Assembly (NCBI RefSeq): GCF_008365375.1
Contig: NZ_QOKW01000006.1
Location: 124,001 to 188,000 of the forward strand
Length of the DNA stretch: 64,000 nucleotides
Direction: 5' to 3'
Source: Roseomonas genomospecies 6
Lineage (GTDB): Bacteria > Pseudomonadota > Alphaproteobacteria > Azospirillales > Azospirillaceae
Below are positions 27,175 to 36,496 of this stretch, in pieces (positions within the stretch are counted from its first letter, which is position 1; every line of letters starts with the position of its first letter). The notes under the pieces were generated by a model that was given only the letters and a program-made list of their open reading frames with translations, ran no database searches and was not told the DNA's origin. A program made the translations under genes and the position numbers.

Positions 27175-28857
27175 TCAGGCGTTTCGCACGCCGGCCAGCA
27201 GCACGTCCACTTCATTGCGCAGCGCTTCCGCCGGCTCCCGCAGATCCTTGGCCGCCCACAGCACCTGGAAGGCGGACCCGTAGGACGCCGCGCTCGCCTG
27301 GGTCAGGGCCACGACGCTGCGCGCCGCCGTGGTGGTGTCGTCGCTGACCGACAGGGCGTTGCGGGAAATCTCCTCCGTCGCGCCGCGCTGCTGCTCCACC
27401 GCCGTGGCGATGGTGGAGGAGACCTCGCGCATGCGCTCGATGATGCCGCTGATCGACCCGATGGCGCCGACCGCCGCGCCGGTGGCCTCCTGCACGGCGC
27501 CGATCTGTTCCACGATGTCCTCGGTCGCCTTGGCGGTCTGGTTGGCGAGGTTCTTCACCTCGCTCGCCACCACCGCGAATCCCTTGCCGGCCTCCCCCGC
27601 CCGCGCCGCCTCGATGGTGGCGTTCAGGGCCAGCAGGTTCGTCTGGCTGGCTATGGCGGTGATGAGTTGGACGACCTCGCCGATCCGCTCTGCCGCCTGG
27701 GCGAGGCTCTGCACCATGACGTTGGCGCGCTGCGCCTCCTCCACCGCCTCCGTCGCGATGACGGAGGAGCCGACCACCTGGCTGCCGATTTCCCGGATCG
27801 AGGCGGAGAGCTGCTGCGCCGCGCTGGCCACCTGCTGGATGTTGCTGCGCGACCGCTCGGCGGAGCGGGCGACCTCCAGCGTGCGCCGCGACGTGCGGTT
27901 GACGCCGCTGCCCATGTCCTCCGCCGTGGCGCGGATCTTGTCGGCGCCCGCGTTCACCGCGGACAGACGCTCCTCCGCCTTGCCTTCGAAGTCGCGCAGA
28001 AGCAGCTCGATGCGCTGGGCGCGCTCGATCCGGGTCCGGCTCTCCGCTTCCTGCTGCGCCTTCAGGGCCGCGGCCTGCCGCAGGCTGTCCTTGAAGGCGA
28101 CGATGGCGCGCGCGATGGCGCCGATCTCGTCCGACCGGTCCGTCGCGGGAACGGTCACGTCGTAATCGTTGGCCGACAGACGCCCCAGCACCGCGTTCAG
28201 CCGGCCGACCGGCGACAGCAGCCGGCGCACCAGAAGGATCGACATCAGACAGGCGAGAAGCGCCACCCCGCCGGCCGTCAGCGCGATGGCTCCGATCAAT
28301 GGATTCACCATGGCGAAGAAGTCGCTCTTCTTCAGCCCGACCACCAGCACCCCGATCACCGCCCCCTTGGCATCGCGGATCGGTTCATAGGCGGTGAAGT
28401 AGGTTTCGCCCAGAACCTCGTTCACACCGTAGTAGGGCTTGCCGTCGCGCAGGACCGCGTCGGAGACCGGCCCCGGCCCCAGCCGCGTGCCGATGGCCCG
28501 GCTGCCGTCCGGCTTGATGACGTTGGTGGCCACGCGCGTGTCACCCATCATCACCGACGCGACCCCGCCGCCGCCGATGCGGGCGATGCGGTCGACCACC
28601 TCGTTGTTGTCGTTCAGCACCGTGTTGCCGGCGTACAGCTTGCCGTCCTGGACGCGGAATTCCGATCCCAGATGGCGCAGCACCTCCCACGCGATGGCGA
28701 CGTTGGATTCCTGGCGGCGGGCCGCCTGCTCGGCCATCTCGGCACGGATCAGGTGCAGCGACACCGCGACCGTGCAGGCCGCCAGCAGCAGAAGCCCGCC
28801 GAGGCTCAAGGCCACCACCTTGGCCGTGATGGACAGACGGGCGAACAGACGACACAT
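27175..28857 (-). CDS. Methyl-accepting chemotaxis protein with periplasmic Cache domain
   Basis: This transmembrane chemoreceptor has 560 aa. TM1 spans residues ~11-33, a single-Cache periplasmic ligand-binding domain follows (segment ending [13 protein letters not shown]), then TM2, a HAMP linker and the signalling hairpin with [21 protein letters not shown], the hallmark tip sequence. No C-terminal NWETF-like CheR tether is present. The start at 28857 (MCRLFARLS) has GGAG seven bases upstream; the GTG at 28878 is rejected. The gene precedes the STAS and PP2C genes on the same strand, suggesting that the chemoreceptor and partner-switch proteins are co-expressed. Confidence 0.92.
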   Translation of the reverse strand: MCRLFARLSITAKVVALSLGGLLLLAACTVAVSLHLIRAEMAEQAARRQESNVAIAWEVLRHLGSEFRVQDGKLYAGNTVLNDNNEVVDRIARIGGGGVASVMMGDTRVATNVIKPDGSRAIGTRLGPGPVSDAVLRDGKPYYGVNEVLGETYFTAYEPIRDAKGAVIGVLVVGLKKSDFFAMVNPLIGAIALTAGGVALLACLMSILLVRRLLSPVGRLNAVLGRLSANDYDVTVPATDRSDEIGAIARAIVAFKDSLRQAAALKAQQEAESRTRIERAQRIELLLRDFEGKAEERLSAVNAGADKIRATAEDMGSGVNRTSRRTLEVARSAERSRSNIQQVASAAQQLSASIREIGSQVVGSSVIATEAVEEAQRANVMVQSLAQAAERIGEVVQLITAIASQTNLLALNATIEAARAGEAGKGFAVVASEVKNLANQTAKATEDIVEQIGAVQEATGAAVGAIGSISGIIERMREVSSTIATAVEQQRGATEEISRNALSVSDDTTTAARSVVALTQASAASYGSAFQVLWAAKDLREPAEALRNEVDVLLAGVRNA

Positions 28858-29011
28858 ACGGGCACTCCAGCAAATCACCGGAGGCAGTCTATCAGTTCGG
28901 ATGAAAATCGATCAATCATACCACCCCAAGGACATAAAGCCGCAGGGATGGCGTCATATCCGGTCATGCATAGGGAAAGAAAACGCCCCAGACGCGGAGC
29001 CCCGTCCTTTC

Positions 29012-30319
29012 TCAGCGCTGCCCGCCGCAGACCCGTGCCACGAAACTGTCGATGTCGCCGTTCAGCGTCACGGCGCGGCGCGCCAGCTCCCCGGCGGACG
29101 ACAGCACCTGACTGGCGGCGGCGCTGGCGTCCTGCGCGCCGGATGACACGCTGGTCACCGCGTCGGCGACGGTGCGCACGCCCGCCGATGCCTCGCGGAT
29201 GGAGCGGCTGATCTCGTCGATGGCCGCGCTCTGCTGCTCGGCGGCGCCGGCGATGCCCACGGCGATCTCGTCGATGTCGTGGATCATGCCGCCCACATGC
29301 TGGATCACCGCCGCCGTGTCGCGGGTCACCGACTGGACCTGGGCAATCTGGGCGGTGATGTCCTCCGTCGCCTTGGCCGTCTGGTTGGCGAGGTTCTTCA
29401 CCTCGGTCGCCACGACCGCGAATCCCTTTCCGGCCTCGCCGGCCCGCGCCGCCTCGATGGTCGCGTTCAGCGCCAGCAGGTTCGTCTGGCTGGCAATGTC
29501 GTTGATGAGCTGGACGACCGCGCCGATCTGGTCGGAGGCGGCCAGAAGCGATTGGATGGTGGAGTCCGCCTCCCGCACCTTCTGCACCGAACTGCGGGCG
29601 AGGTCGGCGGTGCGGGACACGCCGCGGGCCACCTCGCCGATGGCGCCCGACACCTCGCCGGTCGCCGCGGCCACCCCGTCCACGTTGGACGACACCTGCT
29701 CCGCCGCGGAGGCCGCGGAAAAGGACTGCTCGCTGGTCGTGGCGGCGGTCGCCGTCATGGCGGTGGAGGAGGCTTCGAGCTGGGCCGCGCTCGCCGACAG
29801 GCTCTGCGCCACCTCCTTGATGTTGGCGCCGATGCGGGTGGCGCTCTCCACGAATTCGCGGCTCTTGCCGTCCATGGCGGCGAGGCCGTCGTTGATCTGG
29901 CGGGCGTAGGCGCCGAACTCCCCGACCATGCCGGTCATCACGATACGGCGGTAATATTGGCCTTCCGCCGCGTGCTGCATGGCCGCGTTGGCCTCCTTGC
30001 CGAAGGATTCCACGCGGTCCAGAAGGCGGTTGATGGTCCGCAGCATGTCCGCGATGGGGCTGTTTCCCCGGATGTTCAGGATGCGCGGCTGAAGATCCCC
30101 CTTCTCCGCCGCTGCGATCACCTCCATCGCCTTCCGGATGGTCCGGTTGGTCAGGGACAGCCAGCGGATGGCGGCAAGGCAGGGCACGACCGCCAGAAGG
30201 CCCAGCGCGGCGGCGGCGATGTCCCCGCTGGCGAGACCATACACCACTTGCGCCGCCGACAGCAGGGCGACCAGAACGGCGGCGGCGAGCGATTTAGAGA
30301 CTGAAGACAAACTCGTCAT
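29012..30319 (-). CDS. Membrane-anchored methyl-accepting protein without sensor domain (Aer-like signalling half)
   Basis: The 435-residue protein begins [10 protein letters not shown], then has two hydrophobic helices (about 9-28 and 35-52) separated by only a few residues, so no periplasmic domain. A HAMP-like region and a full methyl-accepting signalling domain with [21 protein letters not shown] follow. This is the architecture of the energy-taxis receptor Aer minus its N-terminal PAS domain. The missing PAS is encoded by the preceding gene, whose stop lies 26 bases inside this gene in another frame. Function as an energy or redox receptor pair is inferred. Confidence 0.88.
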   Translation of the reverse strand: MTSLSSVSKSLAAAVLVALLSAAQVVYGLASGDIAAAALGLLAVVPCLAAIRWLSLTNRTIRKAMEVIAAAEKGDLQPRILNIRGNSPIADMLRTINRLLDRVESFGKEANAAMQHAAEGQYYRRIVMTGMVGEFGAYARQINDGLAAMDGKSREFVESATRIGANIKEVAQSLSASAAQLEASSTAMTATAATTSEQSFSAASAAEQVSSNVDGVAAATGEVSGAIGEVARGVSRTADLARSSVQKVREADSTIQSLLAASDQIGAVVQLINDIASQTNLLALNATIEAARAGEAGKGFAVVATEVKNLANQTAKATEDITAQIAQVQSVTRDTAAVIQHVGGMIHDIDEIAVGIAGAAEQQSAAIDEISRSIREASAGVRTVADAVTSVSSGAQDASAAASQVLSSAGELARRAVTLNGDIDSFVARVCGGQR

Positions 30320-30845
30320 AGCTCGTGCCCTTGTCGCGCAGGAGTTTTTCCAGCATGGCCCCGGAGGCCGCCATGGCCGCGTTCCGGTCGGCGTGCCGCG
30401 CCTCTTCCGCCCGCAGCGCGGCGTAAAGGCCGGCCGCGGCCTCCACCGCCGGCCCCGCCGGCACGCGCCGGCTCGAATGGTATCCGGTGATGGACCGCCC
30501 GTTCCCGTTGTCCGGATTGCCGAAGACCGGGGTGACATGGGCGAACACCCAATAATGGTCGCCACCCTTCGCCCGGTTGATGACATAGGCGAAGATTTCG
30601 TTCCCGGCCTCGATCCGGCTCCACAACAGCTTGTAGACGCAGCGCGGCATGTCCGGATGGCGGACGATGTTGTGCGGCTGCCCCAGAAGCTCCGCTTCGC
30701 TGTACCCGCTGATGCGCAGGAACACGTCGTTGGCGTAGGTGATGCGTCCCTTGAGATCGGTCTTCGAGACGATGATCTCGTCGCGGTGGAAGGTCCGCTC
30801 CCGCCCGGTCAGGGTACCATCTGCGCCGCCTGTGCCGACCGCCAT
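30294..30845 (-). CDS. Aer-type PAS domain protein
   Basis: The 183-residue soluble protein contains one PAS domain (about residues 20-125) with the Aer-like stretch [20 protein letters not shown] and [15 protein letters not shown]. In Aer, this PAS binds FAD and senses redox state. The C-terminal ~50 residues are helical and may contact the signalling partner. Its last 26 bases overlap the start of the membrane-anchored methyl-accepting gene, so the two are translationally coupled. Together they look like a split Aer receptor. FAD binding is inferred from family. Confidence 0.88.
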   Translation of the reverse strand: MAVGTGGADGTLTGRERTFHRDEIIVSKTDLKGRITYANDVFLRISGYSEAELLGQPHNIVRHPDMPRCVYKLLWSRIEAGNEIFAYVINRAKGGDHYWVFAHVTPVFGNPDNGNGRSITGYHSSRRVPAGPAVEAAAGLYAALRAEEARHADRNAAMAASGAMLEKLLRDKGTSYDEFVFSL

Positions 30846-31117
30846 GACCGTCCGCCTCTCAAACGCCCGGAGAGCTTCGAATACCCGGCGAACGGTCCAG
30901 CCCTTCGCCCGATGGTATTACCTTTCGTTAATCAACTCATAGCGTACGTAATAACCGGATTGCTTTAAAAACGGACGGCTCAGGAGTGCGGCAAATTGTA
31001 CCACATGCGTCACGCGCATGAAGGGTTGAACCACGCCGCGCGGTTCGGAGTCCCGGACGGGAAGGCAGCCACTTCCATGACTGAAATTTTATGAAAATTC
31101 GCCGAAAGATGGCGGTG

Positions 31118-32740
31118 TCACATGCCCTGTTCGTAGACGACCACCCGGTTGCGCCCCTCGCGCTTGGCCCGGTAGAGCGCAAGGTCGGCGCGGTGAATGG
31201 CCTTTTCCAGCGTGTCGTAGGCGCCGTCCAGGGCGGAGATACCGATGCTGCTCGTCAGATGGAACCGGCCCTCGGGCCCCGGGATCGCCATGCGGGACAG
31301 ATGCCGGCGCACCCGTTCCGCCACCACGCGGGATTCCTCCGCCGTGGCGCCGGGAAGGACCACAACGAACTCCTCCCCGCCCAGACGGCCCAGGATGTCG
31401 TATTCGCGCAGGATCGCCTGACAGCCGCCCGCCACCATGCGCAGGGCGTCGTCGCCGGTGGCGTGGCCGTAGCTGTCGTTGATGCGCTTGAAATGGTCCA
31501 CGTCGAGCACGAAGACCGACATCGGCTCGCTGAAGCGGTGGGCGCGGGCCAGTTGGGAGCGCGCCAGCTCCATGAAGGAGCGCCGGTTGTAGATGCCGGT
31601 CAGCGGATCGCGGGAGGCCATGTCCCGCAACGCCTCCTCCATGTTCCGGCGGTCGGTGTAGTCGTAGATCCAGGCGAGATTCACCTGCACGCCCTGAATC
31701 ACGGCCTGGTTGACCGTGAACAGCGTCCAGAAGGACGATCCGTCGGCCCGGCGGAACTGCACCTCCATGTTGGTCACCGACCCGTAGGAGCGCAGCCGCT
31801 CGATCACCCGTTCCCGCTGGTTGCGGTCCAGATAGTAGTCGCGGGCCTGCCGGCCGATCAGATCCTCGCGCTTCAGCCCGATCAGCTCCGCGAAGCGGGT
31901 GTTGACGAAGACGATCTTGCCGTCTTCGCGGCGCGACACCGAAACGCCGATGGGGCTCTGCTCCAGAATGGCCTGAAGCCGCTCCTCGCTGGGCAGCCCC
32001 TCGGTCAGGTCGTGGATCACGCCGACGATGCCGCCCAGATTTCCGGCGTTGTCGCAGAACACCGCCTTGGTCAGGCTGGTCAGCCGGGTCGAGCCGCCGG
32101 CGAAGGGCACCGCCTCCTCGTAGCTGCGCTGGCCCCAGTTGACGATCAGTTCGCGGTCCTGGTCGGTGTGCAGCTTGGCGATCTGCGGGTCCATCACCGC
32201 GAAGGCGGTCTTGGCGACGATGCTCCGGCGCTCCAGCCCGGTGTAGCGCTCGAAGGCGTCGTTGCAGTCGGTGTACTCACCCGCCGCGTTCTTCACGAAG
32301 ACCGGGACCGGAAGCGTCTCGAACAGAACCTCCTTCATCAGGAGCTGGTCGCGCAGAGCGGCCTGCGCCTGCCGGTGGTGGGTGACGTCGGTGAGAATGC
32401 GCAAGGACAGCCGTTCGCCCTGAGGGTCCGCGATGGGGCCGACCGACTCCGCCACCCAGACGATACCGCCGTCCAGGCGCCGCAATCGTCGTTCGCCGGA
32501 GGCATCCGCCGGCGCCGGGAGGAAGACGTCCTCCAGTTCGAGCGCAGCGAGACCGAGGCCGGTCAGGGCGCCGGGGGCGTAGTGAAGCAGGCTGTGCAAG
32601 GCCGGGTTGGCGTAGAGGATGATCCCGTCGTCCCTGGTGACGCAGACCCCCGTCGGCAGCGTGTCGAACACGCGCCACAGCGCCACCCGGGTTTCCTCCG
32701 CGTCCCCTGAAGGGTTCATCGATCCGACCGAATCAAGCAT
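31118..32740 (-). CDS. PAS-PAS-PAS diguanylate cyclase (GGDEF)
   Basis: The 540-residue protein has three tandem PAS-like segments (about residues 20-130, 150-255 and 265-385) and a C-terminal GGDEF domain with GGEEF at 454-458. An inhibitory I-site REYD stands exactly five residues before it (REYD, ILGRL, GGEEF), so the enzyme should make cyclic di-GMP and be product-inhibited. No membrane helices are evident, so sensing is cytoplasmic. The start at 32740 follows a G-rich stretch; 32719 is an alternative and the TTG at 32785 is unlikely. It lies near chemoreceptors and a partner-switch module. Confidence 0.9.
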   Translation of the reverse strand: MLDSVGSMNPSGDAEETRVALWRVFDTLPTGVCVTRDDGIILYANPALHSLLHYAPGALTGLGLAALELEDVFLPAPADASGERRLRRLDGGIVWVAESVGPIADPQGERLSLRILTDVTHHRQAQAALRDQLLMKEVLFETLPVPVFVKNAAGEYTDCNDAFERYTGLERRSIVAKTAFAVMDPQIAKLHTDQDRELIVNWGQRSYEEAVPFAGGSTRLTSLTKAVFCDNAGNLGGIVGVIHDLTEGLPSEERLQAILEQSPIGVSVSRREDGKIVFVNTRFAELIGLKREDLIGRQARDYYLDRNQRERVIERLRSYGSVTNMEVQFRRADGSSFWTLFTVNQAVIQGVQVNLAWIYDYTDRRNMEEALRDMASRDPLTGIYNRRSFMELARSQLARAHRFSEPMSVFVLDVDHFKRINDSYGHATGDDALRMVAGGCQAILREYDILGRLGGEEFVVVLPGATAEESRVVAERVRRHLSRMAIPGPEGRFHLTSSIGISALDGAYDTLEKAIHRADLALYRAKREGRNRVVVYEQGM

Positions 32741-32874
32741 GGCCCCCACAGCGTCATGGAAGATTCTTGCGCCACGAAGGGGCAAACCAAGAGTACGTTA
32801 GCCGATGCGCCTTTTGGCCTCTGTGTGCCATCTTGTCGCGCTATGGTGGTGATCGCCCAAAACGAAACCAAAAT

Positions 32875-33897
32875 CTATCGAATTTTGAACATTTCGCATG
32901 CAGCGGCCAAGCGATCCTCTGCCGCTCCGTCCACCGGCAGCCCCAGCCGCAGCCAGTCCGACCGATAGTCGAACCGGCGCACCAGCACCCCGGCACGCCC
33001 CAACTCATTGTAAAGCGCAACCGCCCCGGGTTCGCAAATAAGACGAAAGAGCGACGTCCCTCCGACGATCGTCAGGCCGGCCTCCGCCAGCCGGGCGTCG
33101 AGCCGTGCCGCGGCGGCGTCCAGACGGCGGCGGGTGGCGGCGATCCAGGCCGAATCGGACAGCGCCGCGGTGGCGACGGACAGCGCCGGACCCGACACCG
33201 CCCAAGGCCCCACGGCGGCGCGCAGCGCCCGGACCAGCGCCGGTTCGCCGAGCAGGAAGCCGAGCCGGAGACCGGCCAACCCGAAGAACTTGCCGAAGGA
33301 ACGCAGGATCACCAGCCCTGGCCGCCCCGCCTCCGCCGCCACGCTGCTCTCCGGGGTGACCTCGGCGAAAGCCTCGTCCACCACCAGCCAGCCCCCCCGC
33401 GCCGCCTGCCGCTCCGCCAGCGCCAGCAGGATTTCCGGTGGGACGATGCGGCCATCCGGATTGTTCGGGTTGACGACGACGATCACGTCGGCATCGCATC
33501 CCGCCAGCGACGCAGCCGCGACGACGCGATGGCCGGCGCCGGCCCATCCCGCCGCGTGCTCCGCATAGGTCGGCGCCAGCACGGCGACCGTTCCCGGCGC
33601 CCGCAGCCGCGGCAGGATCTGGATCAGCGCCTGCGAACCGGGGGCCGCCGCGACCCTGTCCGGCGACGGCGCGCCGTAGCAGACCGCCGCGGCCTCGCGC
33701 AGCGCCGATTCGGCCGAGCGGCCCGGCAGGCGCGCCCAGGCGTCCACCGGGATGGGTGGCAGCGGATAGGGCCAGGGGTTGATGCCGGTGGACAGGTCCA
33801 CCCAGGGTTCCGGCGCACCGGGAAAGGCCGCCCGCGCGCCGTCGAGGTCGCCGCCATGGACGATCCCCTTGGACCCCGCCACCGTTTCCGCCATCAT
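32875..33897 (-). CDS. cobC: Threonine-phosphate decarboxylase, cobalamin biosynthesis
   Basis: This PLP-dependent fold-type I enzyme (340 aa) resembles CobC/CobD(Salmonella), which makes (R)-1-amino-2-propanol phosphate from L-threonine phosphate for the cobalamin lower-ligand linker. The PLP Lys lies in SFGKFFGLAGLRLG and the substrate-arm region in DLSTGINPWPYP, typical of the family. The ATG at 33897 follows GAAGGGGCGGG; the upstream TTG reading is rejected. It is divergent from cobD with only 34 bases between the starts. Confidence 0.9.
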   Translation of the reverse strand: MMAETVAGSKGIVHGGDLDGARAAFPGAPEPWVDLSTGINPWPYPLPPIPVDAWARLPGRSAESALREAAAVCYGAPSPDRVAAAPGSQALIQILPRLRAPGTVAVLAPTYAEHAAGWAGAGHRVVAAASLAGCDADVIVVVNPNNPDGRIVPPEILLALAERQAARGGWLVVDEAFAEVTPESSVAAEAGRPGLVILRSFGKFFGLAGLRLGFLLGEPALVRALRAAVGPWAVSGPALSVATAALSDSAWIAATRRRLDAAAARLDARLAEAGLTIVGGTSLFRLICEPGAVALYNELGRAGVLVRRFDYRSDWLRLGLPVDGAAEDRLAAACEMFKIR

Positions 33898-33931
33898 CCC
33901 GCCCCTTCCCTTCCCCAAAGGATTCCGTCCC

Positions 33932-34894
33932 GTGGAGTTTCATCCGTCCGTGCTCGCCGCCGCTCTCCTCATCGAGGCCGCCGCCGGCTATCCGGACGCA
34001 CTCTACGCCCAAATCCGTCACCCGGTGGTGTGGATCGGTGCGCTTATCGCCCGGCTCGATCCTGCACTCAACCGGGAGAGCGATTCTTTCGCGGTGCGGA
34101 AGGCGGCAGGGGTGCTCGCCCTGCTCGTCCTGCTGCTGGTGGTCGGCGGGGCGGCATCGGCGGTGGCGGCCCTGTGCCGGCACTTTCCTCTGGGCGGCCT
34201 GCTGGAGGCCGCGCTGGCCTCCACCCTGCTGGCGCAGCGCAGCCTGCACGACCATGTGGCCGCGGTTGCCGCCGCCTTCCGCAGCGGCGGGCTGGACGCG
34301 GCACGCGAGGCCGTGTCGCGCATCGTGGGCCGCAACCCGGCTTCCCTGGACGAGCACGGCGTCAGCCGCGCCGCCATCGAGAGCCTGTCGGAGAACTTCT
34401 CGGACGGAGTCGTGGCGCCCGCCTTCTGGCTGCTGGTCGGCGGGCTGCCGGGCATCGCGCTCTACAAGGCGATCAACACCGCGGACAGCATGATCGGCCA
34501 CCGCACGCCCCGGCACGAGGCCTTCGGCTGGGCGGCGGCGCGGCTGGACGATCTGGTCAACCTGCCCGGCTCCCGCCTGTCGGCGCTTCTGATCTGGGTG
34601 GCCGCCCGTTTCACCGAGGGTGCCGACGCGGACGAATCCTGGCGGTCGGTGCGGCGCGACGCCCACCGTCACCGCTCCCCCAACGCCGGCTGGCCGGAGG
34701 CGGCGATGGCCGGCGCCCTGGACCTTCGGCTCGGCGGGCCGCGGGTCTATGGCGATTCGCGGATCGAGGACGCCTGGATGGGGCCGGGCCGCACCGCGGC
34801 GACCGCGCAGGACATCACCCGCGCCCTGCATCTCTACCGGCGCGCCTGCATCGCCCTGGTGGCCGGCGCGCTTCTGCTGGCGCTGACGCTCTGA
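33932..34894 (+). CDS. cobD: Adenosylcobinamide-phosphate synthase (CobD/CbiB)
   Basis: This integral membrane enzyme attaches the aminopropanol (phosphate) arm to adenosylcobyric acid. The 320-residue protein has the family motifs HPVVWIGALI, ESLSENFSDGVVAPAFW, KAINTADSMIGH and RRDAHRHRSPNAGWPEAAMAG. The start is a GTG at 33932 (VEFHPSVLAAALLIEA) preceded by AAAGGA; upstream in-frame sequence overlaps cobC and is not coding. CobC and CobD act on the same arm of the molecule, which explains their pairing. A terminator follows. Confidence 0.93.
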   Translation: MEFHPSVLAAALLIEAAAGYPDALYAQIRHPVVWIGALIARLDPALNRESDSFAVRKAAGVLALLVLLLVVGGAASAVAALCRHFPLGGLLEAALASTLLAQRSLHDHVAAVAAAFRSGGLDAAREAVSRIVGRNPASLDEHGVSRAAIESLSENFSDGVVAPAFWLLVGGLPGIALYKAINTADSMIGHRTPRHEAFGWAAARLDDLVNLPGSRLSALLIWVAARFTEGADADESWRSVRRDAHRHRSPNAGWPEAAMAGALDLRLGGPRVYGDSRIEDAWMGPGRTAATAQDITRALHLYRRACIALVAGALLLALTL

Positions 34895-34906
34895 AAACCG
34901 CAAAGG

Positions 34907-34934
34907 AAAAGGGGCTCCGCAGAGCCCCTTTCTT
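34907..34934. terminator. Bidirectional terminator between cobD and homospermidine synthase
   Basis: AAAGGGGCTC (34908-34917) pairs with GAGCCCCTTT (34922-34931) over a four-base loop, with A-rich and T-rich flanks. It separates the convergent cobD (+) and hss (-). Confidence 0.85.
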
Positions 34935-34937
34935 ATG

Positions 34938-36356
34938 TCAGACGACTCGGAAGTTCTTGAACTGCCAGGGATCGTCCTGGTCCACATCCTCCGGGAACAG
35001 GCGCCCGCGGTCCTGCAGCGGGGTCCAGTCGCCGTACGCGCCGACCAACTCTCCAAGGTAGGGCGAGGCGACCTCCAGAATGCGCTGGAAGTCGATCTCG
35101 TCCGGCTCGACGATGCCCCGGTTCGGGTTCTCCAGCGCCCACACAATGCCGGCCAGGACCGCCACCGTGACCTGGAGCGAGGTCGCGTTGTTGTAGGGCA
35201 CCAGCCCGCGCGCCTCGTCGATCCCCAGACGGGAACCGAACCAGTAGATGCCCTTCTTGTGACCCATCAGCAGCACGCCCAACTCGTCCATGCCGCTGAC
35301 GATCTCCTGCATCATCAGGCGCTGGCTCGGCTGCATGTACCAGTTCTTGCCGGCCAGCTCGTGCACCGACTTCACCGCGTCGTCGCAGGGGTGATAGGCG
35401 TAATGCACGGTCGGGCGGTAGGTGACGTGGTTGCCGTCGCGCAGGGTGTAGTAGTCGGCAATCGAGATCGCTTCGCTGTGGGTGATGAGGAAGCCGTGGA
35501 ACGGCCCCTCCAGCGGAGTCCAGGTGCGCACGCGGGTGGAGGCGCCGGGGCGCATCAGGTAGATGGCGGCGTCGCAGCCGAACTCGTGCCGGCGGCCATC
35601 GGCGGGGAAATGCTTCTCGTGGCTGCCCCAGCCGAGTTCGGTGGGCTGGCAGCCCTCGCCCACGAAGCCGTCGATGGACCAGGTGTTGACGAACTCGCCC
35701 ACCTTCTTCGGCTCGTTGGACACCTGGGTGTCGCGCTCCGCGATGTGGATCACCTTGACGCCCAGCCGGGCGGCCAGAGCGGCCCAGCCCGCGCGGTCCT
35801 TCGGGATCTCCGTGGATTCGCCCGTGTCCGCGGCGACGTTCAGCAGCGCCTGCTTCACGAAATGCGAGACAAGGCCGGGGTTGGCGCCGTGGGTCAGAAC
35901 GGCGGTCGGCCCACCCTCGAAGGCGGCGCGGTGCGACAGCGCCGTCTCGCGCAGGGCGTAGTTGGAGCGCAGCGACGGCGACAGGGACGGGTCGGTGTAG
36001 CCGCCGGCCCACGGCTCGACGCAGGTGTCGATGTAGAGCGCGCCGACCTTGTGGCAGAACTCGAACAGGGCGACGGACGACACGTCCACCGACAGGTTGA
36101 CCAGGAAATCGCCCTTGCCCACCATGGGCTCCAGCACCTGGACGTAGTTCTCCCTCGTCAGCGGCAGGTTGATGAATTTGACGCCAAGCTCATCCGCCTC
36201 GGCATGACCGCGCTCCTCGGCGGTGACGATGGTGATCTGGTCCTTCGTGATTCCGATGTGGCGCAAAATCAGGGGCAACACTCCCTGGCCAATCGATCCG
36301 AAGCCGACAATGACCATGCGGCCGGTGAAGGTGATGTGCTTGGTGTCCAGGGTCAT
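34938..36356 (-). CDS. hss: Homospermidine synthase
   Basis: The enzyme joins two putrescine units (or putrescine and spermidine) to make sym-homospermidine with NAD as internal redox cofactor. The 472-residue protein has an N-terminal dinucleotide-binding motif VIVGFGSIGQG (glycines 18-25) and family segments such as LVNLSVDVSS, DTCVEPWAGGY, LTHGANPGLVSHFVKQAL and HEKHFPADGRRHEFG. Homospermidine is the typical long polyamine of many alphaproteobacteria. The gene follows ornithine decarboxylase after 140 bases, giving a two-step pathway from ornithine. Confidence 0.95.
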   Translation of the reverse strand: MTLDTKHITFTGRMVIVGFGSIGQGVLPLILRHIGITKDQITIVTAEERGHAEADELGVKFINLPLTRENYVQVLEPMVGKGDFLVNLSVDVSSVALFEFCHKVGALYIDTCVEPWAGGYTDPSLSPSLRSNYALRETALSHRAAFEGGPTAVLTHGANPGLVSHFVKQALLNVAADTGESTEIPKDRAGWAALAARLGVKVIHIAERDTQVSNEPKKVGEFVNTWSIDGFVGEGCQPTELGWGSHEKHFPADGRRHEFGCDAAIYLMRPGASTRVRTWTPLEGPFHGFLITHSEAISIADYYTLRDGNHVTYRPTVHYAYHPCDDAVKSVHELAGKNWYMQPSQRLMMQEIVSGMDELGVLLMGHKKGIYWFGSRLGIDEARGLVPYNNATSLQVTVAVLAGIVWALENPNRGIVEPDEIDFQRILEVASPYLGELVGAYGDWTPLQDRGRLFPEDVDQDDPWQFKNFRVV

Positions 36357-36496
36357 CTAAGACGGTCCCCCGTGGTTGGCGTGACAAAAATACAGCCCGT
36401 CACCCTCGCGCCTCTTGCAAAGGCGGAGGGTGGCGGACCAACGATGGTTTACGGTGATTTTTTAGGGATATCCACCGCTTTCCCGCGATGCGGGAC

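Noticed and set aside
33894..33934. A cobalamin riboswitch before cobC/cobD
   Set aside because: The space between the starts is only 34 bases and no B12-box-like sequence was seen.
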